From Datura wrightii (taxonomy: Eukaryota > Streptophyta > Magnoliopsida > Solanales > Solanaceae): DNA of 64,000 bases. Below are positions 42,734 to 55,229 of this stretch, piece after piece. Each line of letters starts with the position of its first letter. The first letter of the stretch is position 1. The position numbers and the translations under genes were made by a program. Where the stretch lies: NCBI GenBank assembly GCA_035772735.1, contig JASDFA010000008.1, positions 3,950,501-4,014,500 of the forward strand, read 5' to 3'. The notes beneath the pieces are model-generated. The model had not been told where the DNA came from. It did not search any database and saw nothing but the letters and a program-made list of their open reading frames with translations.

Positions 42734-44332
42734 TGATGTGCCGTGATTTTACGGCACTTTCGATACTTAAAACCAAGAAATTATGCATATTCTGGGTATG
42801 TTTATATAGGTATGATGTTTTTGTGCTTAATGTTGCAGGAAAATAGGTTTAGAAGTGAACTGGTCGAATTAATGCTGAAAACAACTGAAAGGGTGGTTAC
42901 CAGGCACTTCACGAGTCATTGGCAGGAGGCACGACTCATTGTTGAAGGCATGGGCAAAAGATGGATTTTTGAAGATGCAAGACAGTGTACCCGATGAGTT
43001 TAGGAAATGACTCGTTACAACTGGTAACGAGTCATGAGGTCAACCATGAAAGCTGAAAGAGGAAATCTTAACAAAGTGGCCAGTGTAGTTGACGACAGAC
43101 ATAACGAGTCATCACATGAAGAAATGACTCGTTGGCAAATCACTGGGACCAACCGTAAGGTGCACTGGACTTTTGTAGGAATGAGACCATGAGGGACCTA
43201 ACGACTCGTGCTCTTGCACGACGAGTCATTTGGTGACCCATTTTCATGACTGGGTAAGTTGTTGAGGACGACTATTTCAAGCCAGGCACGACTCGTCAGG
43301 GGGCCAAACGAATCGTCACCAAGCCCGTTGCTACTGCCGACCTGGTTTCCAATTTTAATTAGGAAAAGGATTTCTTGGAACTATAAATACACAGTTTAGG
43401 TTTATTTTTGAAGGTCATATTTTTTATAGTTAGAGAGTAATTGAGAGAGCCGATTTTATTAGTTTTCAACTAGAATTTTGGTATTGATCAATTGTTCTTG
43501 AGTCAAGAAACAAAAGAAACATTGGAGATTATTTATCAATTTTGGAGTTTTTATTCAATATACGCGGTTTTTGTTCTATGATAATTTGTAATTTACAATT
43601 ATGATTTATTCAATAATTTGTGATTGTGATAATACAAGCACGAGTAGCTAAACCCATAACTAGGTTTGTGGGAACCAAGATGAATTAACACACATAGGTA
43701 AAAACACTTAGTGATTCTTGAACGAGGTTTTATGCATGCATTGTTTTTCCCTTCGTTTTGATTGATTCTTGACGGTTGCAAACGTTAGGACTTGCCTTAT
43801 TCTTACTTATCAAACCAAGGAGGTAAATAATGGGAAAAGGGATTAACAACGGATATTTGAGGCTATCATCCCTCATCTAATAGCTTGAACTTGTTCGGGG
43901 ATAGCTAATCCGATATTAAGGGTAAGGGTCAAGTAAAGTACACCCGTATACAGACCAAGTTGCGTGGTGATAATTATCTAGATAGGGGACCAACAATTTA
44001 GGTGAACCTAACTTACCAATATTGCATGTTAAACACCAAAATAGATAACTAGTGTATAAGCTTTGTGGTTATGAAATCTTGGGGAGCACAATCCTAGTCA
44101 TGTCATTAATTAAATACAAACCGAGTTTGATTTCAGTATACAATAATTTTACTTTTGTTTATTATTTTATATTTTCCCCTTTGGAAATAAGTAACTCAAT
44201 AGTAATAGTTTTCCGCATTAACTTAAGTTCTTACCATATTTCCTGTGGGATCGACCTCAACCTTTGTTGGGTTCTATATTTGATAATCGACCACTTATAT
44301 CTCAATTGTGAGGTGTAATTTGGGCGACATCA
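42734..44332 (+). repeat. 3' LTR of Athila A-B
   Basis: It starts TGATGTGCCGTGATTTTACG and ends GGGCGACATCA, 1,599 bp, aligning with 17485-19086. Near-palindrome array at 42910-43330; TATA box TATAAATA at 43382-43389. Confidence 0.94.
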
Positions 44333-44343
44333 GAAAATTTTAC

Positions 44344-44999
44344 CATGAAAGCCCAAGGAAATTCATAAAGTTGACTGTCTTTGGCGATAACTCAGTCAAT
44401 AAATATTTGATAGTCAAGAAGTAGCTTTCCCGATCCCATGGATAGTTGTTGAATGTCTCACTATCTTGGGAGAGCTTTATCAAATTAAATGAGATTTTAT
44501 AATTGGTGTATTTGGCCCATAGAATAATTTGTACAAACCATACTAAGCACAGTGACTCCTTGTGCTTCTTTAAGAGTTTTTTAGACTCCAAATCATGTAT
44601 TAAATCCTTTCTTTAGTAGTTTCTTTCAACAATGGACACCAAATCATCATCATCAGTTGTTTTGTCTTTTCCTTTCTTAGTTTTATTGACTATCTTGGTT
44701 ATCTTGGCTGCTGTCTTGGCTGTCTTAGATGTGCGGACTGCTTTCTTTGGTGTCATAATAGGAAGAGGTTGAAAAGGAATATGGCATCTTAGTTGGGTCA
44801 CTATGGAAAATTTCTTTAAGCCAAAATAAATTGGCATGCCACAGAAGTTTATCCAAATCTCATCTTTCTTGTCCTTAATCTCGTGCATAATTCTATATTT
44901 GAGAAGACCATATACCATGATCATTTGAAAATGTGCATTATGTTCCTCCGGCAAATAAAGAAAATGTCCAAAACATGTAGCCTTAAAGAAAGCCTCCAA
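44344..44999 (-). pseudogene. DUF1985-domain gene (MULE-borne, Ulp1-associated type), upstream exon
   Basis: On the minus strand, CFGHFLYLPEEHNAHFQMIM and WINFCGMPIYFGLKKFSIVT match the DUF1985 domain carried by solanaceous MULEs, where it stands N-terminal to a Ulp1-like Cys protease. A Lys-rich linker (KKAVRTSKTAKTAAK) and a single in-frame stop at 44613-44615 follow, then KLLKKHKESLCLVWFVQIIL and NNYPWDRESYFLTIKYLLTE. A one-base frameshift precedes FPWAFM, which ends at a GT donor (44343). The next exon is at 17413, beyond the Athila element. Protein-level similarity fades upstream of about 45000, so the true start is not defined. No Ulp1 catalytic domain is seen in this window. Confidence 0.85.
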
Positions 45000-46441
45000 A
45001 TTTTATTCCCAAAGTATTTCCCTGAATTATTAAAATTGTTATTCATGCCTGTTTTTATCATAGTATCATTGGTCAGATCTGTGTTATTATCAATAGGCAT
45101 CTTCACTGGGAATATGTCAATACTAAAAGTTTTGACAATATTTGGTGTACTATGAATTGTATTATTTGTGCATGATCAAGTTGGCCCTGATTTTTGTAAA
45201 GAGTTGATTTTAGAGGTTGTGTTGCTTTGTGAAATATCTTATAGCTTATAATTATTATATATATGCAGATTGAGTGAAGTTTCAGGTCATGATTAAATTA
45301 TCTAGTTAACTTGATTGTGAGTTGATGGATTCAATCAGTGTTTTTTCGATGAAATATTTGAATGAGTATCCTAAGCAGTTCGAAGAAGATTAAACGTGTA
45401 AGTGTGGGGTGGTGATCTTGGGCGTATTTGTACACCCTCGTTTCGTATTGTACCCATGTTTATTGTTGTTCTAAGAAGTATATTCACTTATAATTACATG
45501 TTTTGATTGAAAACTCTTGATAGTGAGTTAAAATATATGATTAGATGTTTTATAGAAAAATATGATGAAAATAAACCCGAAGTGAGCTAACAAGGAAGGT
45601 TCGATGCATTGGAGCAATGTTGAATGAGTTTTCAGGAAAAATCAAGTTGGTACTACGGTTGCCGCCTAGCCCCAGAGCCAAAACTTCAGAAGAAGTCAAG
45701 TGGAGCAGGTTGGCACCCTGCGCCAAAGCAAAACTACAGAATAAATCAAATTGGAGCAGGCTGGCGCCATAGTTGGCGCGCCAAGCTAGAAGCCACCCCA
45801 AATTTTTTTAAAATTTTTTTGTAATCTGGACCCACATGGGATAGGAGGGTATTTCCCACTAATATATATATATATTCCCTCAAGACGTTTTTATTAGGGT
45901 TGGTCATTAATTAGCGAGCATCAAGTGGAGAAAGAGATTTCACCATCAGTTTTCTTTTCTTAGTTTTTTAGTCTTTACTTTGAACGGACACATCAATTTC
46001 TTGTGTTTTTGCTTAAATATAAGTGGCTAAAAATCCTTGTTCTGGGGTTATGGATAAAAGCATGAGTATTTAGTGTATGATTAACTTGACAAAATAGTTT
46101 ATTAAATTGGTTGTTCTTATATTCTTGCCTTTACAATTTTGATAATTGGTCATATTGAAATGCATATATATTCTTGTTGTGAACCCGAAAGAAGGATCAA
46201 CAGGAAGAATAAAGAATATAAGGAGTTAGATCTTTTCTTGAAGTAAAACTTAGAGTTTATTTACAGCTAAGATTGGAATATACCTAGAACGCCTTTCTTT
46301 GTTTAACTGGGAGAAGCTAAATTTTTTTGCATGATTTATTCTTGATTATAGGAATATAAACATGGAATTGCATGTGAATAGATGATTAGAGTATCAAAAT
46401 ACCATAATCATATAATTAACCCTATAAACTAACGACTAGAT
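45000..46441. other. Spacer, possible right flank of the MULE
   Basis: AT-rich and non-coding. On the minus strand, 45000-45160 may still be the degenerate 5' end of the DUF1985 gene. At 45655-45780 a GC-richer block has two ~50-bp direct repeats (TGGAGCAGGTTGGCACC-like and TGGAGCAGGCTGGCGCC) and ends GGCGCGCCA. A short AT dinucleotide run lies at 45865-45875. No MULE terminal repeat was recognised. Confidence 0.5.
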
Positions 46442-48642
46442 TGTAATGCCCCGAAAACTCAAAGATTAGACCTGGGACTCAGAAAGGGAAAATTTGCAGA
46501 AAACTGAAAAATCTGGCACCAGTCATAGAACATGTCGTTAAGTAAGCCGTTGGAGGTGCCCACAAGTCGTGAGGTGAATCGTGGGGAGGCCAAGTGAGGA
46601 AGGTTTATGTTTTGGGAAAAGGATACCCCACGGACGACCTAACGAGTTGTGGTCAGTCCCCACGATTCGTTAGGTCAATCGTAGGGAGTGGAAAGAAAAA
46701 GTATAGAGAGGTGGAGGAAGTGTACTTGACGAGAGGACCCCACGATTCGTGGTCAGACACCACAAGTCGTGAGGTGAGTCGTGATTAGGTAATGGAGAAT
46801 TTTCTAAGAGTGAGGCAGTGAACCTAACGAATGGTGACAACGACTCGTGGTCACCAGAAAAGAGTGGTGAAGTCATTCGTTACCATCCCCAGACGATCGA
46901 TAGACAGTGTACTTAACGGAAGATTCCACGAGTCGTGGCCCAGGGTAACGAGTCGTTATGTCCCTCGTTAGGACCATCTGACAATTTTTCCCGGTGATTT
47001 TTCCAGGGTTTTTTAGTAATTTCCTACTCTTCTAAACATTGAACTACATCATTTAAGACGTAATTTCAAACCTATTAGTGGGAATGAACGGCCTTTCCCC
47101 TCATTCCTCACATACATTCTCAGAAAACATCGAAGAGTTCTCTCAAGAACTTTCAGAGTAAGGTCCAGGGTTCTTCATCCATCTCAGAAATTTAAGTTTC
47201 CTCCTCCAGGGAATTCTTAGCCAGGTATGTGGGAATTTAACAAGGAGATTGTTCTTCCCATATGTCCTCTAAAATTCTTCCTTAGTTCACTATCAATTCT
47301 AGCCCTGAGTTTTCGATCGTGAAGATATTGCTATCAAACCTTGTTCATTTCTTGAGGAATATTATTCTATGCTAAATTTTGATGTTTTCCACCAAATTGT
47401 AATTAGAATGCTATATGTTCTCTTGAATGTGAATTTTAGCCCTAACTCTTGAAAATCAGAAACTAGAATCCTGCTTAAGTATTAAAATCTCGAAAATTTC
47501 TTGAATCTTTCAGAATTAGGGGTTCCTATGATATTTGTATGTGTTAGAAACTCTATCACATGTATGTTAGTCAGTTTCAGTCAGAAAGTTTATATACTCT
47601 GTATTACTCAGAATTTCAGCCTAGTCTCAATTAGATTTTAGCAACCTCCCGATTGACCAGAACAATGTCAGCTGATCAGTTTGACTACAAAATTTCTTGA
47701 GGTGTCTGTGATACCTCCCAGTTATCAGAATCATACTTAGAAATCAATTTCATTGGTCCACTAGGCGGTCATGACACTTTATACAAACAACTCTAACTAG
47801 CCCTAGGACCCCAAATAGATTAGAGTTTGTTCTTAGACAGTTACGACGCTTCTAGATAAGCAGCTCTAGCCAGTCTAGAACTCAATTTCAGAATCTGGTC
47901 CGATAAGACTCTCAGGGTACTTCAGTTATATATCCCTGACTAGTTTTGGGCCCTAGTTTCGAGCTATCAGCTTGGTATTCAGTTTAGGTATACTGAGCGA
48001 TCAGGGTTCCAGCACACCCAGGTTTCTAGAACTATGTTGCAAGCGTAGGTTATAGTATTTATTAGCCTAATTGTCCATAGATTTTTGTGATTATCCAGTT
48101 TATGCATCTATACCCTAGCAAGGTATATTGGGTCCAACTGGTGGGGTGTATACATCGGACTCCACGTCTAGCTCACTTGATTATAGGTCGGTTATAGACT
48201 CTCCCACTAGTCATCTCAGTTCATTCTCAAATTAGTCAAGTTCAGTTCAATTCAGTTCAGATCAGTTTAGTGTAGTATCTCAGACTCAGAATTTCAGATT
48301 TAGGGCATGTCTTTGACCACCAAACAGGGTCATCCTGACCATCTCAGTTTACTTTAGTTGTCCCAGTTCAGTATATTAGTTGGTCATTGCATGCCATTTT
48401 AGTTCAGTCATTTATATCCAATATCATGTTTTCTCTCACTTACTCAGTACATTCAAAGTATTGATGCATACTTTTATGTCGTATCATTTCATTATACAGC
48501 CGTAGGTGCTCAGAATCAGCATCGTTAGTCGTTGCAATTTAGATCCTCCTCGGTAGCAGAAGTGTGAGTCCTCATCTTTCGAGGGAGTTATTTTAGTTCT
48601 TTCAGTCATTTCATTACTTTTAGTTAGACTTAGAGTTAGCTG
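46442..48642 (+). repeat. LTR G, 3' truncated
   Basis: It starts TGTAATGCCCCGAAAACTC. It aligns with LTR H until about 48642, then jumps to RT-upstream sequence equivalent to 55700 in copy 2. The last ~270 bp of the LTR, the primer site, gag and protease are therefore missing. CCACGAGTCGTGG-type near-palindromes fill 46510-46980. Confidence 0.9.
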
Positions 48643-51120
48643 TGACCCCAACCATCTATTCAATTCCAGTGGTTAGCGAGTTCCCAGATGTATTTCCTGA
48701 GGATCTTCCCAGAGTTCCCCCTGAATGGGAAATAGACTTTGAAATAGACCTCCTTCTAGATGCTTAGCCTATCTCCATCCCTCCTTACAGAATGGCTCCA
48801 TCTGAGCTTAAGGAGTTGAAGGAGAAACTACAAGATCTTCTTCACAATGGTTTTATTAGACCCATCATCTCTCCATGGGGTGCTCTAGTACTATTCATGC
48901 ATAAGAAAGACGGTACCCTCAGAATGTGCATAGAATACCGTCAGCTGAACAAAGTCACAGTTAAGAACAGGTATCCCCTACCCAGAATTAACGACCTATT
49001 TTTCCAACTTTAGGGATCCAATTGTTTCTCGAAGATAGATCTCAGGTCGGGGTACCATAAGCAATGGGTCAGAGAGTGTGGCATACCGAAAAACACATCC
49101 AAAACACGGTATGGTCATTACGAATTTATGGTGATGTTCTTCGGGCTAACAAACCCCCCCGCAGCCTTCATAGACTTGATGAATAGATTCTTCAAGCAGT
49201 ATCTAGATATGTTCATCATTGTATTTATCAATGACATTCTATTATACTCCATAAATGAGGAAGAGCATGCTAATTACCTGAGGATAGTGCTTCAGATACT
49301 CAGAGACCGCCAGCTGTTCGCCAAGTTCAGAAAGTGTGAATTCTAGTTAAAGTCCATGACTTTCCTGGGTCACGTGGTCTCGAGCGAAGGTATTTAGATT
49401 AATCCTCAAAATATAGAAGCAGTGAAAGAATGGCCCAGACCTACCTCTCCAATGGAAATCAGGAGTTTTCTAGGCTTAGCTGGTTATTACCGACGGTTTG
49501 TGGAAGGTTTCTCATCTATAGTATCTCCTTTGACTAAGATAACTCATAAGAAAGTGAAGTTCTAGTGGTGGGATGCATGTGAGAAGAGTTTTCAGGAGTT
49601 GAAGACTCGACTCACTATCGATCCAATTTTGACCTTGCTAGAAGGAACAGATGGGTTGGTTGTATATTGTGACACTTCCAGAGTTGGACGATTGCGTTCT
49701 GATGTAGAAGGGAAAGGTGACAGCCTACACCTCCATATATCTCAAAGTTCATGAGAAGAACTACCCAACTCATGACTTGGAGTTGGAAGCTTTCTCCAAA
49801 GGGGGAGATGGTGTGCTTTGTTACCAGGGCAGATTGTGCGTATCGGATGTTGGTGAGTTGAGACAGCAGATACTGGCTGAAGCACACAACTTGAGATACT
49901 TCATTCACCCTGGTTCTACAAAAATGTACCGTGATTTGCAGGACATTTACTGGTGGAACAGCATGAAGAGAGCTAAATTCGTAGCCAAGTGCCCGAACTG
50001 CCAGCAAGTCAAGGTAGAGCATCAAAGACAAGGAGGCATGACTTAGGATATCAGCATACCTATATGGAAGTGGGAAGAAGTAAACATGGAATTCATTACG
50101 GGTCTACCTCGGACTCGTCAGCAACATGACTCAACATGGGTAGTAGTAGACTGTATGACTAAGTCTGCACATTTCCTCCCAGTTAAAACCACAGATTCAG
50201 CTAAGGACTATGCTATACTTTATATCCGGGAGTTAGTCAGACATCATGGGGTGCCCTTATCCATTATCTCAAACAGAGGTACCCAATTCACCTCACATTT
50301 TTGGAAGTCTTTTTAGAAGGGACTAGACACTCAGGTCAAGCTCAACACTATTTTTCACCCGTAGACAGATGGGAAAGCTGAGCAGACAATTCAGTCCCTA
50401 GAAGATATGTTGAGAGCATGCACGATCGATTTCAAGGGAAGTTGGGATGACCATTTGCCTCGTATCAAGTTTGCGTACAACAACAGCTACCACTCTAGCA
50501 TTCAGATGGCCCCGTTTGAGGCAGTATATGGTAGAAGGTATAAATCTCCAATAGGGTGGTTTCAGGTTGGTGAAGCTACCTTGATTGCGCCAAAATTAGT
50601 TCACGAGGCAATTCAGAAAGTTTAACTCATCCGAGAAAGATCAGAAACAGCTCAGAGCCGTCAGAAATCTTATGCCGATGTGTGGAGAAGAGAGTTGAAG
50701 TTTGCAGTTGATGATTGGGTTTATCTGAAAATTTCGCCCATGAAAGGGGTGATGGGATTTGGAAAGAAGGGAAAGCTCAGTCCGAGATATGTGGGACCCT
50801 ATAGAATTTTGAGGTGTATTGGCAAGGTAGCCTATGAGCTAGAATTACCTCCAGAATTTGTAGTTGTGCACCTTGTATTCCATGTGTCACTTTTGAAGAA
50901 GTGCATCAGAGATCCAACTTCAGTTGTGCCATTGGACAGTGTAGAAATAAAGGATAGTCTCTCATATGAGGAGGTCCCAGTCTAGATCCTTGACCGTCAA
51001 GTTCGTAAGCTAAGGAACAAGGAGATAGCTTCAGTTAAGGTCTTATGGAGAATCAGCAGGTTGAGGGAGCTACGTGGGAGGCTAAAGCGGATATGATGGC
51101 CAACTACCCACACTTGTTCT
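48643..51120 (+). pseudogene. Internal copy 1: RT, part of RNase H, integrase, chromodomain
   Basis: RT motifs: EFPDVFPEDLPRVPP (48680), KKDGTLRMCIEYRQLNKVTV (48904-48963), FSKIDLRSGYH, then FFGLTNPPAAFIDLMNRFF and the active-site box VFINDILLYS (49221-49250), in which the first catalytic Asp is Asn. RNase H is cut by a deletion at about 49788, jumping to the integrase linker. Integrase: FVAKCPNCQQVKVEHQ, VVVDCMTKSAHFLPVKTT, IISNRGTQFTSHFWKSF with the second catalytic Asp as Asn (50272-50274), and KAEQTIQSLEDMLRACTI. Stops at 50314, 50623 and 50983 and the chromodomain frameshift after KVLW are all shared with copy 2. Not functional. Confidence 0.88.
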
Positions 51121-51358
51121 CAACTGACTCTGTTACAACTTAAAATATTAGTTTTGCTTTAGAAACTAATTTAGTTGTTGGGTTCAATTCATGTGTTTAA
51201 GTTTCCTTTATAACTTTGGATTTATGTATGTATGAAAAGTGAATTCAATTCAGTTATGTATTTTGAAGCGGAGGTATTCATTCTGACAATTTTGGAGTTT
51301 AATGAACAGTATTTGAAAATTTATGATTGTTATTCTCTGTTTTTCTAGGTGTTTCCCA

Positions 51359-51393
51359 ATATTTGAGGATGAATATTCTCGGGGGGGAGATTT
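51359..51393 (+). other. AGGA-loop hairpin (decayed) and polypurine tract
   Basis: AATATTTG-AGGA-TGAATATT (51359-51378): the CG pairs seen in the other copies are both changed to TG, leaving G-U wobbles in RNA. CGGGGGGGAGATTT precedes the LTR. Confidence 0.7.
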
Positions 51394-53819
51394 TGTAATG
51401 CCACGGAAACTCAAAGATTAGACCCGGAACTCAAAAAGGGAAAATTTGCAGAAAATTGAAAAATCTTGCACCAGTCACAGATCGGGTTGTTAAGTGACCC
51501 ATTGGAGGTGCCCACGAGTCATGAGGGGACTCGTGGGGAGGCCAAGTGAGAAAGTCTTAAGTTTTGGGAAAAGGATACCCCACGGATGACCTAACAAGTC
51601 GTGGTCAGTCCCCACGATTTGTTAGGTCAGTCGTGGGGAGTGGCAAGCAAAAGTATAGAGAGGTGGAGGTAGTGTACTTGACGAAAGGACCCCATGATTT
51701 GTGGTCAGACACCACGAATCATGAGGTGAGTCGTGATCAGCTAGGGGAGAATTTTCTAAGAGTGAGGCAGTGAACCTAACGAATGGTGACCACAATTCGT
51801 GGTCACTAGAAAAGAGTCATGAAGTCATTTGTTACTAGCCCCAGACGACCGATAGACAGTGTACTTAACGGACGATGCCACGAGTCGTTATGTCTCTCGT
51901 GAGGAGATCTTTCTAGGGTTGTTTAGTAATTTCCTACTCTCCTAAACTTTAAAGTACGTCGTTTTATACATAATTTCATACCTATTAGTGGAAATGAATG
52001 GCCTCTGCCCTCATTCCCCACGTACATTCTCAGAAAACATCGAAGAGTTCTCTCAACAACTTTCAGAGTAAGGTCCAAGGTTCTTCATCCATCTTAGAAA
52101 TTTAAGTTTCCTGCCCCAGGGAATTCTTAGCTAGGTATATAGGAATTCAACTTGGGGATTGTTCTTCCCTTGTGTCCCCTAAAACTCTTCCTCAGTTCCG
52201 TATCAGTTCTAGCCCTGCGTTTTCGATCGTGAAGATATTGCTATCAAACCTTGTTTATTTCTTGAGGAATATTATTCTATGATAAATTTTGATGTTTTCC
52301 ACCAAATTCAAATTAGAATGCTGTCTGTTCTCTTGAATTTGAATTAAATGCCTAACTCTTGAAAATCATAAACTAGAATCCTGCTTAAGTATTAAATTCT
52401 CGAAAATTTCTTGAATCTTTTAGAGTTAGGGGTTCCTATGATATTTGCATGTGTTAGAAACTCAGTCACATGTATGTTAGTCTGTTTCAGTCAGAAAGTT
52501 TATATACTATGTATTACTCAGAATGTTAGCCTAGTCTCTATCAGATTTTAGTAACCTCCGGGTTGACCAGAAAAATGTCAGCTGATCAGTTTGACTACGG
52601 AATTCCTTGAGGTGTCTGTGATACCTCCCAGTTATTAGAATCAGACTCAGAACTCAATTTCATTGGTCCACTAGGCGGTCATGACACTTTAGATAAACAA
52701 CTATGACTAGCCTTAGGACCTTAGACAAATTACAGTTTGTACTTAGACAGTTACGATGCTTCTAGATAAGCAGCTCTGACCAATCTAGAACCTAGTTTTA
52801 GAATCTGGTCTGATAAGACTCTCTGGGTACTTTCAGTTATAAATCCCTGACTAGTCTTGGGCCCCAGTTTTGAGTTATCAGCTTGGTATTCAGTTTAGGT
52901 ATTCTAGTGGGAGCAGGACTTAGCACCAAGCAGGCCGGGGTTCCAGCGCACCCAGGTTCTTAGAATTACGTTCCAAGAGTAGGTTACGGTATTTATTAGC
53001 CCGATTGGCCCCAGACTATTGTGATCACCCAGTTCATGCCTCTATACCCTAGCAAGTTATATTGGGTCCTACGGTGGGGTGTATACATTGGACTCCACGT
53101 CTAGCTCACTTGGTTATATGTCGGTTATAGACTCTCCCACTAGTCAGCTCAATTCAGTCTTAGATTAGCCTAGTTTAGTTCAGATTAGTTTAGTGTAGTA
53201 TCTCAGACTCAGTATTTCAGACTTAAGGCATGTCTTTGACCACCAACAAGGTTATCTTGACTATCTCAGTTTACTTCAGTTATCCCAGCTCAGTATATTA
53301 GTTGGTCATTGCATGCCATTTCAGTTTAGTCATTTCTATCCAGCATCATATTTTCTCTCACTTACTCAGTACATTCAAACTACTGACGCATACTTTTATG
53401 CTGTATCATTTTATGATACCGCCGCAGGTGCTCAGACTCGGCGTCGTTAGTCGCTGCAGTTCAGATCCTCCTCGGTAGTAGAAGTGAGAGTCATTATCTT
53501 TTGAGGGTGTTATTTCAGTTCTTTTAGTCATTTCGTTACTTTCAGTTAGAATTGGAGTTAGCTGGGGGCTTGTCCCAGTAACTCATCGGCTAGATGGCTT
53601 TCAGACACAGACTTGACTTCAGACTTTCAGATTGTTAAGATGTTTTAGACTTTATGTTCGGTTTTAGTTTTTCATAAATGTTTTATATTATTATTTCAAT
53701 ACTTCCTCTATGCATATTTTACTTAGATTACCAGTGTATGATAGATCAAGGGTTGACTTGGGGTTACTTGTGACTGCAAGTACTGTGTTCCGTCCAGGGT
53801 GTAGACTCGGGGCATGACA
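51394..53819 (+). repeat. LTR H, shared by both internal copies
   Basis: It starts TGTAATGCCACGG and ends GGGGCATGACA, 2,426 bp. It is the 3' LTR of copy 1 and the 5' LTR of copy 2. Near-palindromes at 51480-51900. Confidence 0.92.
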
Positions 53820-53823
53820 AACT

Positions 53824-53835
53824 TGGTATCAGAGA
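53824..53835 (+). other. Primer-binding site, Met tRNA type
   Basis: TGGTATCAGAGA, one base from the Met-type consensus, follows LTR H by four bases. Confidence 0.85.
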
Positions 53836-54039
53836 ACTAGGTTTAGAGTATCCTCGAAATTTCTGAAAGCCGCATGGAGTAAAGTCCTTTTTATGGGTGT
53901 GAAGCGCGCCACACCTATGACGAGGAGGCTACGAGATGTTATTAGGAAAACTCTCTTTTGTTCATACTCTTTATCGTGCGTTAAAGTTCAATTCCAGGAA
54001 TGTCCTTCTAACTCATGCTCTATTTCATCTCAGTGAATC

Positions 54040-55140
54040 ATGCCTCCAAGACACAGTAACAAAAGAAGGACCGGTAATGCCAACAGACTTGCCCCACTAG
54101 CCCCGATAGCCCCTCAAGATGATTCAGTATCTACCGTAGAATTTGGGGTGGCCATTCAACTGCTGGCCCAAACAGTCACCAATCAAGTGACCAAGCATGT
54201 AGTATCAGTTCACAACAATGGATCTGCAGCAGCTGCTAAGGTGTGGGACTTCACCGGTATGAACCCTCCATCTTTTTAGGGATCCAAAGTGGAGGAGGAC
54301 CCCCAAGAGTTCATAGACGAGGTTCGGAAGATTACCCGTATAATGGGTGTCAGCTCTTCTAACAGTGCTAGTCTGGATGCTACTAGCTAAAAGGGGTAGC
54401 CCAGGTCTGGTATGAATAGTGGAAAGAGGGGCAGCCAGCAGGAGCAGTACTGGTGGAGTGGGAGGAGTTCAACACAGCCTTCCCAGATAGATTTTTCCCT
54501 CGGGAGCTGAGGGAGGCAAAAGTGGCTGAGTTTATGAACTTGAGACAGGGAAATATAACAGTGGAGGAGTATGCTCTGGAGTTTAACAGGCCGTCTAAGT
54601 ATGCTCCAGAGATGGTAACCGAGCCAAGGGCTCGCATGCTGAAGTTTGTGAATGGAGTGTCGAACCTGGTCCTCAAGGAGTGTAGGACAGCGATACTGAT
54701 TAGGGATATGGACCTATCCAGCCTGATTGTCTATGCCTAGTAGATTGAGGCCGAAAAACTAAAGGATATGGAGCGAAAGAACAAACGGGCAAGGATTGGC
54801 CAATTAGATCATGGACATCAGAGACCTAGCGGTAGTAGCCGCCAACAGCAGCAACAACAGCAGCATTAGAGAGCCCCAGCACCCAGCTCAGCTAGCGCCC
54901 TAACCTTCCGATCCCACCAGGATTGGAGGGGAGGAGCATCTGGGTCTCAGTCTCAGAGCTACAGTGCCAGGAACAGATATCCATCTTGCCCCAAGTGCGA
55001 CAGGAACCACCCAGGAGAGTGTCTTCAGGGTCGAGAGGGCTGCTTTGGTTGTGGACAGCTTGATCATCGGTTTAAAGATTGCCCTTCAATAGGACGGGGG
55101 ATAGCACAAACCGCCATATCTTCAGGTCCAGCAGGCTGAC
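54040..55140 (+). pseudogene. Chromoviral gag of copy 2
   Basis: The ATG at 54040 opens MPPRHSNKRRTGNANRLAPL, with a Pro/Ala-rich N-terminus. After a stop (near 54280) the capsid part continues: DPQEFIDEVRKITRIMGV, then in a shifted frame WEEFNTAFPDRFFPRELREA and EYALEFNRPSKYAPEMV (54453-54620). A Gln-rich stretch (54840-54870) leads to a zinc knuckle, CFGCGQLDHRFKDC (C-X2-C-X4-H-X4-C, about 55042-55083), preceded by another CPKC...H...C cluster. Gag packages the RNA and forms the particle. At least two stops and two frameshifts. Confidence 0.87.
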
Positions 55141-55229
55141 CAGCTCAGCAGGCCAGCACCTCATGTACGGATGATGGTCAGCACCAAAACCAATTTTATG
55201 CATTTTGTTCCCGTAAGGATCAGGAGAGC

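Larger units (their letters stand above)
17485..44332 (+). mobile_element. Athila-like element A-B, host of two nested elements
   Basis: LTRs at 17485-19086 and 42734-44332 are flanked by an exact GAAAA duplication (17480-17484 and 44333-44337). Order: LTR, Asp-type primer site, gag-protease, structured non-coding module, palindrome-rich spacer, ORF in the env position, long non-coding tail, LTR. There is no RT, RNase H or integrase between protease and module. Two later insertions (24828-30857 and 31292-41136) lie in the env-position ORF. Without them the element is about 11 kb. It would need enzymes from a partner to move. Confidence 0.93.

Noticed and set aside
46594..46788. Short frames in LTRs G and H (46594-46788, 51564-51773)
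   Set aside because: They run through the near-palindrome array, differ in start and end between the LTRs, and match no family.
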